This document shows positions 24,953-33,771 of a stretch of DNA of 42,445 nt, in pieces (within the stretch, counting starts at the first letter, position 1; every line of letters starts with the position of its first letter). Where the stretch lies: the NCBI GenBank assembly GCA_023146135.1, contig JAGLCR010000014.1, positions 1 to 42,445 of the forward strand, given 5' to 3'. The position numbers were made by a program, and so were the translations under genes. The notes beneath the pieces were generated by a model. It was not told the DNA's origin. It did no database searches and saw only the letters and a program-made list of their open reading frames with translations. This DNA is from Bacteroidales bacterium (GTDB lineage: Bacteria; Bacteroidota; Bacteroidia; Bacteroidales; UBA1556).

Positions 24953-25687
24953 TTATACCTCCATTTCTTTAAGCACTTGCTCCATAATTTGCACTCGTGG
25001 AACCAAAACCTTATTCTCCATTTCAGAATGATTATTCATATCATCCTCCAAATGATCAAGCTGACCTAGTATTTTGTAGCAAAGGAGGTAATCTTTTTGT
25101 GGAGGAAGATATTTGATGATAATTGTCTTTAATTCTTTTAGCTTGTCTTCAATATTATCATGCTCATCCGCATAGTTTTCAATCTGATATATCATTAGCA
25201 TATCATAAGCTTCTTTGCTCTTTTCTTTGCTCTGAAGATAATCTTCCAATTTCAAAATATAAGGATAAACCACAGTCTCTTCACGAGCAATATGCTCTTT
25301 CAATTGTTGTTGGTATTCACCAAAAAACAATTGAATCATGCGCATGGTCTTTTGTTGATTGCTTGGGCTAGCTTCAACAATATTGTCAATCATAGAAGCA
25401 ATCTCGGGTATTTTCTGATCCAAATAAAAAGAATGTGCTTTTCGTAAAAAATCAATAATGAGTTTTAAAGGAAATTTTTCCAACTTGTGTTGGGGGTAAA
25501 AATCGGGGTCGTTAAATGCATTTATTATTTCTAAGAAAAAATCAGAATTTATTTGATAATCTCCACACACCTCTTTTACGCTTTTATCCCCGAAGCCCAA
25601 CTGAATTCCAAAGCGATTTATCACCGCCAAAAGATGATGATTTTGCAGAATCACATCTGCCATTTTTATATTGTCTGTGATAATCAT
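24953..25687 (-). CDS. Hemerythrin-like protein (RIC/ScdA-like architecture)
   Basis: A 244-residue protein. Residues about 1-60 look like a short helical DUF1858/ScdA_N-type segment (NRFGIQLGFGDKSVKEVCGDY). The rest is a hemerythrin four-helix bundle with candidate di-iron ligands in FLRKAHSFYLDQKIPEI, EHIAREETVVYPYI, DEHDNIEDKL and LDHLEDDMNNHSEMENKVLVP. Relatives repair iron-sulfur centres damaged by NO or oxidants, or bind O2. It is co-transcribed with the downstream LuxR-type gene (two bases apart). Its promoter region borders the repeat array at 25759-26110. Confidence 0.88.
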   Translation of the reverse strand: MIITDNIKMADVILQNHHLLAVINRFGIQLGFGDKSVKEVCGDYQINSDFFLEIINAFNDPDFYPQHKLEKFPLKLIIDFLRKAHSFYLDQKIPEIASMIDNIVEASPSNQQKTMRMIQLFFGEYQQQLKEHIAREETVVYPYILKLEDYLQSKEKSKEAYDMLMIYQIENYADEHDNIEDKLKELKTIIIKYLPPQKDYLLCYKILGQLDHLEDDMNNHSEMENKVLVPRVQIMEQVLKEMEV

Positions 25688-25758
25688 AGTGCTTATATTT
25701 TAAGTGGCAAATGTAGTAATTTATAATTAATCTAAATAAAGGGATAGGAAAAGGAACG

Positions 25759-25859
25759 GTACTAGTCAGACCGAGTGATTTTGCAGAGGAAAGGTATTTA
25801 TGCCGAAGGCAATGGGTAAATGAAAACTGCAAAATTGTATCGAGGGGTGACGGGGAGGA
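25759..25859. repeat. Structured ~100-bp repeat, copy 1
   Basis: Starts GTACTAGTCAGACCGAGTGA and ends in a purine tract. An outer 9-bp perfect inverted repeat, ATTTTGCAG (25778-25786) and CTGCAAAAT (25827-25835), encloses a smaller ATTTATGCC-GAA-GGCA hairpin with a TAAAT partner. Copy 2 is nearly identical. Confidence 0.85.
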
Positions 25860-25900
25860 AAAGGAAATAGGAAAAGGATTAGGACAAGGAGAGAGTAAGA

Positions 25901-26001
25901 GTACTAGTCAGACCGAGTGATTTTACAGAGGAAAGGTATTTATGCCGAAGGCAATGGGTAAATGACAAACTGCAAAATTGTATCGAGGGATGACGGCAAG
26001 G
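25901..26001. repeat. Structured ~100-bp repeat, copy 2
   Basis: Full copy with only a few differences from copy 1. The left arm of the outer stem reads ATTTTACAG (25920-25928) against CTGCAAAAT (25970-25978). The change breaks one pair in a plus-strand RNA but leaves a G-U pair in a minus-strand RNA. Purine-rich sequence rich in GGA and AAGG joins it to copies 1 and 3. Confidence 0.85.
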
Positions 26002-26033
26002 AAAGAGGACAAGGAAAAGGAAAAGGACAAGGA

Positions 26034-26110
26034 GAGAGGAAAGGTATTTATGCCGAAGGCAATAGGTAAATGACAAACTGCAAAATTATATCGAGGGATG
26101 ACGGCAAGGA
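26034..26110. repeat. Structured repeat, copy 3 (left end missing)
   Basis: It begins in the middle of the unit at GAGGAAAGGTATTTATGCC, right after a purine tract, and continues to the common end TCGAGGGATGACGGCAAGGA. The left arm of the outer stem is lost; the inner hairpin is kept. Confidence 0.85.
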
Positions 26111-26218
26111 CAAGGAGAGAGAATAAAAAATAATGAGAAATAAACTTAAACATTATAAAGCTTCCAATAAATCCATTAAATCCACTGTATCCATCTTCTA
26201 CCACATTCAAATTTATAC

Positions 26219-26226
26219 TACTTTTG
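26219..26226 (+). promoter_or_regulatory. Promoter box for the polyprenyl synthase gene
   Basis: TACTTTTG fits TAnnTTTG and lies 36 bp before the ATG. No good TTTG box was found about 19 bp upstream. Confidence 0.4.
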
Positions 26227-26262
26227 AATTCACTTGAAAAACAATAAAACGCATCCAATTTT

Positions 26263-27234
26263 ATGGATATAAATCAGATTAAAAAGCCTATTAACACTGA
26301 ATTAGAGGCTTTTGAAAAGACTTTTAAGGAAGTAGTAAAATCCAATGTTTCGTTATTGGATATTATTATGCGCTATATTGTGAAGTCAAAGGGAAAACAG
26401 ATGCGCCCCATGTTTGTTTTCTTGACCGCTAAAATGATGGGACAAGCCAATGAAAGCACTCAACGTGCAGCTGCTTTGATAGAACTTTTACATACAGCCA
26501 CATTAGTGCATGACGATGTGGTGGATGATTCCAATCGTCGTCGTGGATTCTTTTCCATCAATGCTTTATGGAAAAATAAAATAGCGGTTCTAGTTGGCGA
26601 TTTCTTGCTTTCAAAAGGAATGCTGTTAGCATTGGAGAATAAGGATTTTGATTTGTTGGAAATTGTTTCGCATGCAACCAAGCAAATGAGTGAAGGGGAG
26701 CTTTTGCAAATTGAAAAGGCTCGCCGTTTAGATATAACTGAAGATGTATATTTTGAAGTAATAAAAAAGAAAACGGCATCCTTAATAGCTAGTTGTTGTG
26801 CGGCAGGGGCAGCCTCCGTGGGGGCAAGCGCTGATGATGTGCAGCGGATGCACGACTTTGGTGAGCATGTGGGTGTTGCTTTTCAAATTCGAGATGATTT
26901 GTTTGATTTTCAGTTTAATAACAAAAGTGGAAAGCCTGTTGGTGGTGATATCAAGGAAAAGAAAATGACTTTGCCTTTGATTTATATGCTCAATAATACC
27001 TCATTTGCCGAACGTAAAAAGACGATTTTGAAAATTAAATTTCAAAGTTCGAAAAGTAAAACTGTAGAGGAAATTATTAAGCAAGTGAATGCCTCAGGAG
27101 GTATGGAATACGCTGAACAAAAAATGCAATATCATTTGGATGCGGCACTTGCATTATTAGAAAATCAAAAGGATAACGAATATAAAAAAGCTTTGGTGGG
27201 ATTGGTAAATTACGCCATTAATCGAAAAAAATAA
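26263..27234 (+). CDS. ispB: Long-chain polyprenyl diphosphate synthase
   Basis: A trans-prenyltransferase that elongates farnesyl or geranyl diphosphate with IPP, probably to make the menaquinone side chain. The first aspartate-rich motif is DDVVD at 84-88 in LVHDDVVDDSNRRRG; the second is QIRDDLFDFQ. Small residues (A79, T80) precede the first motif, which fits a long product rather than C15 or C20. Product length cannot be fixed from sequence. The YwqK-repeat gene begins 4 bp after the stop. The length of 323 residues is normal. Confidence 0.9.
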   Translation: MDINQIKKPINTELEAFEKTFKEVVKSNVSLLDIIMRYIVKSKGKQMRPMFVFLTAKMMGQANESTQRAAALIELLHTATLVHDDVVDDSNRRRGFFSINALWKNKIAVLVGDFLLSKGMLLALENKDFDLLEIVSHATKQMSEGELLQIEKARRLDITEDVYFEVIKKKTASLIASCCAAGAASVGASADDVQRMHDFGEHVGVAFQIRDDLFDFQFNNKSGKPVGGDIKEKKMTLPLIYMLNNTSFAERKKTILKIKFQSSKSKTVEEIIKQVNASGGMEYAEQKMQYHLDAALALLENQKDNEYKKALVGLVNYAINRKK

Positions 27235-27238
27235 AACT

Positions 27239-28993
27239 ATGCAATTTTTCAAAATAAATTTCAAAATGGCAATTTCGTTTGCCTTGCTTTTTGTGTTTTC
27301 ATTAAGTATTTCTGCACAAGATCGAACAGAAGAAGTGCTAAAGTATAATAATGGAAAGACGAGTCGTATAGCACATTATATTAACGACACCGTGCTCGAT
27401 GGACATTGGGTAAGCTATTTTATGAACGAAAATAAGTTTGAAGAAGGTGATTATTCCAATGGAGAAAAGGTAGGGGAGTGGTTCAATTATTTTGAGAGTG
27501 GCGATACCCTTAGCCAAATAAATTACGAGAATGGTGTGTATCGAATGTGGTTTTATTCTGGACAAAAACAAGTTGTTGGACAGGTGAAAGATGGGGAGAA
27601 AGAAGGCCTTTGGACAGAGTACTATATTAATGGGAACACTTCAAATAATGGTAATTATAATAAGAGTATAAAGATAGGAGAGTGGAAGTATTATTATAAA
27701 GACGGTGCGAAAAAGCGTTTTATCGATATGGAGAATGGCTCTTTGCAGTCGTGGCATGCTAACAAACAACTAAAGGAAAGAGTTAATATTGTAAATAAGC
27801 AGTTTGATGGGCAATGGCTCTCTTTTTATAAAAATGGAGACACCTTGTCTATTGGGAATTATCAGCTAGGAGTGCGTGTTGGAATATGGAATGAGTACTA
27901 TATGGGAGGGCAACTTAAAAAGGAAGAGCCTATAGAAAATGGGACTTTTAAAGAGTTTTATGTAAATGGTCTTCTCGCTACTCAGGGTGATATTAAGGAT
28001 AAATCGAAACATGGTTTGTGGCAATATTGGTATGCCAATAAGCAATTGCAAGAGGAAGTAAGTTATAAGCTTGATTCTCGAGAGGGTGATACAAAGAAAT
28101 ATTATCGTAATGGGCAAATGCAGTTTGAAGGTGTTTTTGTAAATGATAGTTTAAATGGTGCTGCAAAATGGTGGTATATTGATGGTAAAACTGAAATGGA
28201 AGGTTTTCTGAAGGATGATTTACAGGATTCGGTTTGGATTTTTTATTACGAAAATGGACAAAAAGGTAGCACAGGTTCTTTTGTGGCAGGTGACCAAAAT
28301 AAGGATTGGACTTTTTGGTATAAAACATCTGAGAAATGGAAAACAGGTAGTTTTGATCATGGATTGAAGATCGGGCATTGGACTACTTGGTTTGAAAATG
28401 GTAATAAACTTCAAGAGGGAGACTATGTTGATGGATTGATAGAAGGTGAGTGGACTAGCTGGTATGAACGAGGTCAGTTATATAAAAAAGGATCATTTTC
28501 GCAAGGAAAAATGGATGGGAAATGGGAGATTTGGTATAAGGATGGTGAACGACAAATAGAAGCCGTTTATGCCAACGACCGTATGAATGGATCAGTAACT
28601 CAGTATTTTAGAAATGGTGTAGCCGAGTATAAAGGCACTTTCAAGGAGGGCTTTCGTAATGGAACATTCACCGAATGGAATAAATCAGGCGTAATTCAGG
28701 CTAAAGGAAAATATAAAAATGAATTGAAAGAGGGAGGCTGGGTTTTTTATGATGAACGTGGTCGCCTGTATAAAAAACAGACATTTACAGAAGGAAAACC
28801 TACAGGTAAATGGGTGGAGTATTATATTAATGGAAAGAAAAAAGGGGAAGGACAATATAAAGGTATTAAGCGTGATGGTGTCTGGACCTATTGGGGTACA
28901 GATGGTAAAGTAGTATATAAAGTACGTTACGAAGATGGTGTAAAAAAGGAGGTTTTAGTTAATGCTCGTGCCGGAAATGTACCAAAAAGATAA
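27239..28993 (+). CDS. Exported YwqK/MORN-type repeat protein
   Basis: A signal peptide (to about residue 27, SLSISAQ) is followed by about 24 repeats of around 23 residues with the pattern GxWxxYYxNGxxxxxGxYxxGxKxG, the YwqK/MORN-like family. Such repeats form elongated beta structures and may bind membranes or other proteins; the 'antitoxin' label that some databases give is not supported here, as no toxin gene is adjacent. The gene follows the polyprenyl synthase by 4 bp. The start at 27239 is used; an internal ATG at residue 10 is an alternative. Confidence 0.88.
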   Translation: MQFFKINFKMAISFALLFVFSLSISAQDRTEEVLKYNNGKTSRIAHYINDTVLDGHWVSYFMNENKFEEGDYSNGEKVGEWFNYFESGDTLSQINYENGVYRMWFYSGQKQVVGQVKDGEKEGLWTEYYINGNTSNNGNYNKSIKIGEWKYYYKDGAKKRFIDMENGSLQSWHANKQLKERVNIVNKQFDGQWLSFYKNGDTLSIGNYQLGVRVGIWNEYYMGGQLKKEEPIENGTFKEFYVNGLLATQGDIKDKSKHGLWQYWYANKQLQEEVSYKLDSREGDTKKYYRNGQMQFEGVFVNDSLNGAAKWWYIDGKTEMEGFLKDDLQDSVWIFYYENGQKGSTGSFVAGDQNKDWTFWYKTSEKWKTGSFDHGLKIGHWTTWFENGNKLQEGDYVDGLIEGEWTSWYERGQLYKKGSFSQGKMDGKWEIWYKDGERQIEAVYANDRMNGSVTQYFRNGVAEYKGTFKEGFRNGTFTEWNKSGVIQAKGKYKNELKEGGWVFYDERGRLYKKQTFTEGKPTGKWVEYYINGKKKGEGQYKGIKRDGVWTYWGTDGKVVYKVRYEDGVKKEVLVNARAGNVPKR

Positions 28994-29037
28994 AGCCAAT
29001 AATTAGCCATAGTCGATTTGTGAAAATATTGATACCC

Positions 29038-29070
29038 TTTGTTACATATGTTCAATTATCATTATTTTCG
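29038..29070 (+). promoter_or_regulatory. Possible promoter of serS
   Basis: TTTG (29038-29041), a 21-bp spacer and TATTTTCG (29063-29070), one mismatch, lie 24 bp before the ATG. Confidence 0.4.
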
Positions 29071-29094
29071 CAGATGAAATAAACAAGAATAAAG

Positions 29095-30366
29095 ATGTTA
29101 GTAGTAAATAAAATAAGAGCCGAGAAGGAGGCAATTATTGAAGGTCTTAAAATCAAGAACTTCAATAATATAGATATTTTGGATGAGATTATCGTTTTAG
29201 ACGATAAACGTAAAGAGTTTCAAAAAAAATTGGATGATGTACTATCTGAATCCAAGAGTATTGCCAAAGAAATAGGCATGCTATTTAAAACTGGAAAAGT
29301 AGAAGAGGCAAACCAAAAGAAAATCCGCACTACGGAATTGAAGGAGTTGTCTAAAAGTTTTGGTGAAGTGTTAGCGAATACGGCAAAGGAGCTGACCGAT
29401 AAATTATTGCAAGTTCCAAATGTACCACATCCATCTGTTCCGGCGGGAAATTCTGATGAGGATAATGAGGTTTTAAAAAATGTAGGTGAGATTCCAGAAT
29501 TGGCGGCTGATGCGCTTCCTCATTGGGAATTGACCGACAAATATGATATTATTGATTTCAAACTGGGAAATAAAATCACTGGTGCAGGATTCCCCCTTTA
29601 TAAAGGAAAAGGAGCTCGTTTGCAACGTGCTTTGATAAACTTTTTCTTGGATGAAGCTGAAAAAGCAGGATTTCGTGAGGTGCAACCTCCATTGATGGTA
29701 AATGAGGAGTCGGGCTATGGCACGGGCCAGTTGCCTGATAAGGAAGGCCAAATGTATCATGTGGGTGAAGATAATTTATACCTTATCCCAACGGCTGAGG
29801 TTCCTATTACAAATATATACCGTAACGAGATTGTAAAATCAGCAGATTTTCCCATTCGAAATACAGCATATTCACAATGCTTTCGTCGCGAGGCTGGTTC
29901 CTATGGTGCCGATGTACGCGGATTGAATAGATTGCACCAATTTGATAAAGTAGAGATTGTGGTGATTGAGCACCCCGAAAAATCGTATGAGCGCTTGGAA
30001 GAGATGAGTACTTATGTTCAAGGTCTACTTGTTAAGTTGGAGCTTCCTTACCGTTTATTACGCCTTTGTGGTGGTGATTTGAGTTTTACTGCTGCACTTA
30101 CTTATGATATGGAAGTATATTCTGCTGCGCAAAAGCGTTGGTTGGAGGTGAGTTCGGTTTCCAATTTTGTGGATTACCAAGCCAATAGATTGAAATTGCG
30201 TTATAAAGATGAAAATGGTAAAACTCAATTAGCTCATACATTGAATGGTAGCGCATTGGCATTGCCTCGTATTGTAGCGGCCTTATTAGAAAATAATCAA
30301 ACACCTGAAGGAATAAAAATTCCCAAGGCCTTGATTCCTTATACGGGCTTCGAAATAATAAACTAA
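29095..30366 (+). CDS. serS: Seryl-tRNA synthetase
   Basis: It charges tRNA-Ser with serine in the cytoplasm. The N-terminal coiled-coil arm (about 1-105) that grips the tRNA is present. Class II motifs are clear: motif 1 around AGFREVQPPLMVNEESGYGTG, motif 2 in SQCFRREAGSYGADVRGL followed by HQFDKVE, and motif 3 in LNGSALALPRIVAALLENNQ. The 423-residue length is normal. It is separated from the upstream gene by about 100 bp with its own promoter. Confidence 0.97.
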   Translation: MLVVNKIRAEKEAIIEGLKIKNFNNIDILDEIIVLDDKRKEFQKKLDDVLSESKSIAKEIGMLFKTGKVEEANQKKIRTTELKELSKSFGEVLANTAKELTDKLLQVPNVPHPSVPAGNSDEDNEVLKNVGEIPELAADALPHWELTDKYDIIDFKLGNKITGAGFPLYKGKGARLQRALINFFLDEAEKAGFREVQPPLMVNEESGYGTGQLPDKEGQMYHVGEDNLYLIPTAEVPITNIYRNEIVKSADFPIRNTAYSQCFRREAGSYGADVRGLNRLHQFDKVEIVVIEHPEKSYERLEEMSTYVQGLLVKLELPYRLLRLCGGDLSFTAALTYDMEVYSAAQKRWLEVSSVSNFVDYQANRLKLRYKDENGKTQLAHTLNGSALALPRIVAALLENNQTPEGIKIPKALIPYTGFEIIN

Positions 30367-30425
30367 TTTGATTCTTGCCTCATCTTATATAAAACGGGCT
30401 GGGCGTGTAGTAGAAAACTTTATTT

Positions 30426-32282
30426 ATGAATGCTAAAAACAGATTTATTAAACAAGAAGCGTTAATTATTGCCTTTCTGTTAATGTCTGTTTTTTCAGTT
30501 TTTGGCCAATCGGTTGAGGAAAAACTTGCCCTACAATATTTTCAAGATAAGGAATATGATAAGGCTGCAGATCTATATAAAGATATATACAGAGAGAAGC
30601 CAAGCCCGGTATTTTATAATTATTATTTAGATTGTCTTTTTGCAAAAGAGGACTATAAAACAGCCGAAAAATTTGTGAGTTCTGTGGCTAAAAAACATCC
30701 CATGGAACAAAAGTATAAAGTGGAGTATGCTTATGTAATTGATAGGTCAGGAAATCATAAAAAGGCAGTAAAATTTTACGAAAAAGCTATAAAAAGCTTA
30801 AAATCAAATCGGGCAGATGTAATTGACCTAGCCAATGCATTTAAAGTGCGAGGGTTGAATGATTTTGCCTTGAAGACTTTTGAAAGAGGCAAAAAGATGA
30901 TTAAAGATCCTCCTTTGAACATGGAGCTTGCCGACCTGTATATGAGTATGGGAAATTACAAAGGCATGGTGGGTGAATATTTGGACATGGTGGATGATGA
31001 TGAGCAATATATGCAGCCTATTCAAGCAAAACTCCAGTTACTTATCTCCGACCCTAGCAATGATGGTCCTTCTGAAGCATTACGTGAAGAGCTGCTTCGC
31101 CGAACACAAAAGTATCCTAGCAAAACGGTTTATTCAGAGCTATTGTATTGGTATTCCTTACAAAAAAAGCAGTTTAAGCTAGCTCTTATTCAGGCAAAAG
31201 CATTGGATAAGCGTTATCATGAAGACGGCGAACGGATATTTCAATTGGCAAAAGTGCTTTACTCAAATAGTAAGTACGACTTGGCCATTGATGCCTATGA
31301 ATATGTGATGGATTATGGTAAAAATAATCGTTTGTATCAAACCTCAAGTATAGAAATATTGCAAGCTCGATTTATGCGTATTATTGAAGATGCTGTTTTT
31401 GAGCAAAGTCAATTGGAAGCTTTAGCAATAGATTATGAAGCTTTGCTCCACAAGTATGGTCAAAGTGGTTCTACTGTTGGTTTGATGATGAACCTGGCTC
31501 ATCTTTATGCCTTTTATTTGGACAGTACAGATAGGGCAATTACACTTTTAGAGAAAATCCCACACCTCAGTAATGTGGATAATTATACAAGAGCAAAGGC
31601 TAAATTGGATATGGGAGACATTTTGCTTTTCTCAGGTCAAAAATGGTCGGCTAGTCTACTATACAAACAGGTAGAAAAGGCCAATAAATATGATGCTATT
31701 GGATTTGAAGCAAGGCTTAAGGCTGCTAAGTTTTTCTATTATGTAGGGGAAATGGATTATGCCAAAGTGCAATTGGAAGTGCTTAAAGGCGCTACTTCAA
31801 AGCTGATTGCAAATGATGCACTTGACTTATACTTGCTTATTATCGAGAATATGAGTTTAGATAGTAGTTACGATGCTTTGAACTCGTATGCGAAAGCTGA
31901 TTTATTAGCCTATCAACACAATTATATTGATGCCGATTTGACCTTGGACTCCATACTAACAGCTTTTCCTGTGGGCGAACCCATACGTGATAATGTATGG
32001 TACAAAAAGGCGGAAATAGCTGTGGAATTAAAAAAATATCAGCTTGCCGATTCGCTTTTTCAGAAATGTGTTAATGAGGATGCTTTTGGAACTTTGGCTG
32101 ATAATGCTTTGATAAATAGAGCTAGAATAAATGATAATCAGCTTAATAATCCAACTAAAGCAAAAGAGTTATATAAGAAAATACTTATGGACTATCCAGG
32201 TAGCTTGTTTACCGTGGAGGCTCGTAAACGTTATCGAGAGATGGAAGCTGCATCAGAAAAGTTTATGAGAGGTGCCAATTAA
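30426..32282 (+). CDS. Exported TPR-repeat protein
   Basis: A signal peptide (to about residue 28, FSVFGQ) is followed by TPR-like helical pairs along most of the 618 residues, for example ALQYFQDKEYDKAADLYKDI, LANAFKVRGLNDFALKTFERG and the C-terminal ADNALINRARINDNQLNNPTKAKELYKKILMDYPGS (given here by its pattern of A/L/Y positions). It likely acts as a periplasmic or outer-membrane-associated scaffold; no specific function can be read. A short sequence upstream, GTGTAGTAGAAA (30405-30416), matches the promoter spacers at 55-62 and 7057-7066. The S28-like peptidase gene follows after 29 bp. Confidence 0.8.
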   Translation: MNAKNRFIKQEALIIAFLLMSVFSVFGQSVEEKLALQYFQDKEYDKAADLYKDIYREKPSPVFYNYYLDCLFAKEDYKTAEKFVSSVAKKHPMEQKYKVEYAYVIDRSGNHKKAVKFYEKAIKSLKSNRADVIDLANAFKVRGLNDFALKTFERGKKMIKDPPLNMELADLYMSMGNYKGMVGEYLDMVDDDEQYMQPIQAKLQLLISDPSNDGPSEALREELLRRTQKYPSKTVYSELLYWYSLQKKQFKLALIQAKALDKRYHEDGERIFQLAKVLYSNSKYDLAIDAYEYVMDYGKNNRLYQTSSIEILQARFMRIIEDAVFEQSQLEALAIDYEALLHKYGQSGSTVGLMMNLAHLYAFYLDSTDRAITLLEKIPHLSNVDNYTRAKAKLDMGDILLFSGQKWSASLLYKQVEKANKYDAIGFEARLKAAKFFYYVGEMDYAKVQLEVLKGATSKLIANDALDLYLLIIENMSLDSSYDALNSYAKADLLAYQHNYIDADLTLDSILTAFPVGEPIRDNVWYKKAEIAVELKKYQLADSLFQKCVNEDAFGTLADNALINRARINDNQLNNPTKAKELYKKILMDYPGSLFTVEARKRYREMEAASEKFMRGAN

Positions 32283-32311
32283 GTGCATATCAGTTAATAA
32301 AAATCATTTCA

Positions 32312-33604
32312 ATGAAAAAAGTAAATATCCTTATGGCTTTTTTGCTATTTATAGCGATAAGCCTCCAATCACAAAGTATCAAGCAAGACTTGGACCGTCT
32401 TTCCAAACAGCATAGTTTTACGTATGAAATATTAGAATCGGGCGATGAATTTACAGAGCGCTTTTTACTTTGGTTCGAACAGGATCTCAATCATCAGAGT
32501 CCCAATGGTGCTGCTTTTAAGCAAAGAGTATTTCTTTCTCATAGGGCATTGGATCGTCCTATGGTGTATGTTACTGAGGGTTATTGGGCCAATTATGCTG
32601 AAAATCCCAATTATAAAAATGAGTTAACAAGCATTCTTGATGCCAATCAGATTGTGGTGGAGCATCGGTATTTTGCGCCTTCTCTACCTGATACTTCCAT
32701 ATTTGATTGGCAGTACCTTACAATTGAAAATGCCGCCGCCGATCATCATCGTATAAACCTTGTATTAAAGGAGATTTATAAGAAAAAATGGCTGGCAACA
32801 GGTATTAGCAAAGGTGGACAAACGGCCATGTATTATAAATATTATTATCCCAATGATGTGTCGGTTACCGTGCCAGTTGTGGCGCCATTGAATTTTTCGA
32901 AGGAAGAAAAAAGAGTATATCGGCATTTGGAAAATGTGGGAACAGCGGAATGTAGAGAGTCAATTAAGTCATATCAAATAGAGATGCTTAAGAACAAAAA
33001 AAAGTACTTGAAGAGGTTTAAAAAACTTGCTAAATCAGAAGGACAGACCTATGATAAAGTTGGGGGGATTGAGAAGGGTTATGAATTGACAGTCTTAGAG
33101 TATTCCTTTGCCTTTTGGCAATGGGGGAGGTCATGTGCTAAAATCCCTTCGTTTGATGTTGGAGCCGATCGTATGATTGATCATCTAAATAATATTGCGG
33201 GTATCAATTGGATTTCAGACCAAGGAATTGCAAATCAACAGCCTTTTTTCTATCAAGCAATGCATCAATTTGGCATGTATGGATATGATATTAGTCCTTT
33301 CGAAGAATGGTTGAGCTTTGATAAAAATCCTACTTTTGAATTTACTTTCCCTGAAGGTGTGGAAGTGGTTTACAATCCAGAAACCCACTACAAAGTCGAT
33401 TGCTTTGTGAGGCACCGTGCACAGAATATGATTTTTATTGTGGGTGGTATCGATCCTTGGGGCGCACCATCTGTTGATTTATCTCTAGAAACCAATTCGT
33501 TGAAGATTGTAAAGAAGGGAGGCAGTCACACTACTCGTATTTTGAACTTGCCTAAAAAAGACCGTGAATTAGTTATTTCTACTATCAGGGAGTGGATGCG
33601 ATAA
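32312..33604 (+). CDS. Exported S28/PS-10-like serine peptidase
   Basis: A signal peptide (to about residue 20) and an alpha/beta-hydrolase fold of the PS-10/S28 type. The likely triad is S166 in TGISKGGQTA, D381 in GGIDPWGAP and H406 in GGSHTTRI. Early signatures LTEGYW-like (YVTEGYW) and VVEHRYFAPS also fit the family, whose members remove short peptides from N-termini, often at proline. It probably works in the periplasm on peptides taken as nutrients. It lies 29 bp after the TPR gene on the same strand. Confidence 0.85.
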   Translation: MKKVNILMAFLLFIAISLQSQSIKQDLDRLSKQHSFTYEILESGDEFTERFLLWFEQDLNHQSPNGAAFKQRVFLSHRALDRPMVYVTEGYWANYAENPNYKNELTSILDANQIVVEHRYFAPSLPDTSIFDWQYLTIENAAADHHRINLVLKEIYKKKWLATGISKGGQTAMYYKYYYPNDVSVTVPVVAPLNFSKEEKRVYRHLENVGTAECRESIKSYQIEMLKNKKKYLKRFKKLAKSEGQTYDKVGGIEKGYELTVLEYSFAFWQWGRSCAKIPSFDVGADRMIDHLNNIAGINWISDQGIANQQPFFYQAMHQFGMYGYDISPFEEWLSFDKNPTFEFTFPEGVEVVYNPETHYKVDCFVRHRAQNMIFIVGGIDPWGAPSVDLSLETNSLKIVKKGGSHTTRILNLPKKDRELVISTIREWMR

Positions 33605-33625
33605 AAGCACTTCTCAATAATCCTT

Positions 33626-33685
33626 ATTTAGAACGATTAAAAATAATGCTATCAATCAATAGTTTATAATCACTCCGTTCTAAAT
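33626..33685. promoter_or_regulatory. Widely spaced 10-bp inverted repeat upstream of the DUF2249 cluster
   Basis: ATTTAGAACG (33626-33635) and CGTTCTAAAT (33676-33685) are perfect inverted copies 40 bp apart, and TTAGCTAA (33684-33691) overlaps the second. They lie 57 bp upstream of the promoter box TAACTTTG (33742-33749). They could be operator half-sites or a terminator-like stem of the gene before. Confidence 0.35.
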
Positions 33686-33771
33686 TAGCTAATTATAAGA
33701 AAAAGATAAAGAGGTCTTTTAATCTTTAGAATTATTCTTAATAACTTTGCGGCTTCAAATAAATAGAAATT

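Larger units (their letters stand above)
25688..26262. other. Divergent intergenic region of 575 bp with repeat array
   Basis: No protein gene is supported. Short ORFs on the minus strand are read-throughs of the repeat and share the same peptide because the repeat is copied. The region holds three repeat copies, three purine-rich tracts and a promoter box for the polyprenyl synthase (TACTTTTG, 26219-26226). Confidence 0.7.

Noticed and set aside
25759-26110. CRISPR array
   Set aside because: Units are about 100 bp, only three, with purine-rich linkers of low complexity instead of unique spacers, and no cas genes are near.
25584-26258. Three overlapping minus-strand ORFs with the repeated peptide CLRHKYLSS
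   Set aside because: They arise from reading through the DNA repeat. The peptide repeats because the DNA does, and there is no start context or family likeness.
27239-28993. YwqK-type antitoxin
   Set aside because: The label comes from repeat-family naming. The protein is exported, has about 24 repeats and no toxin partner.
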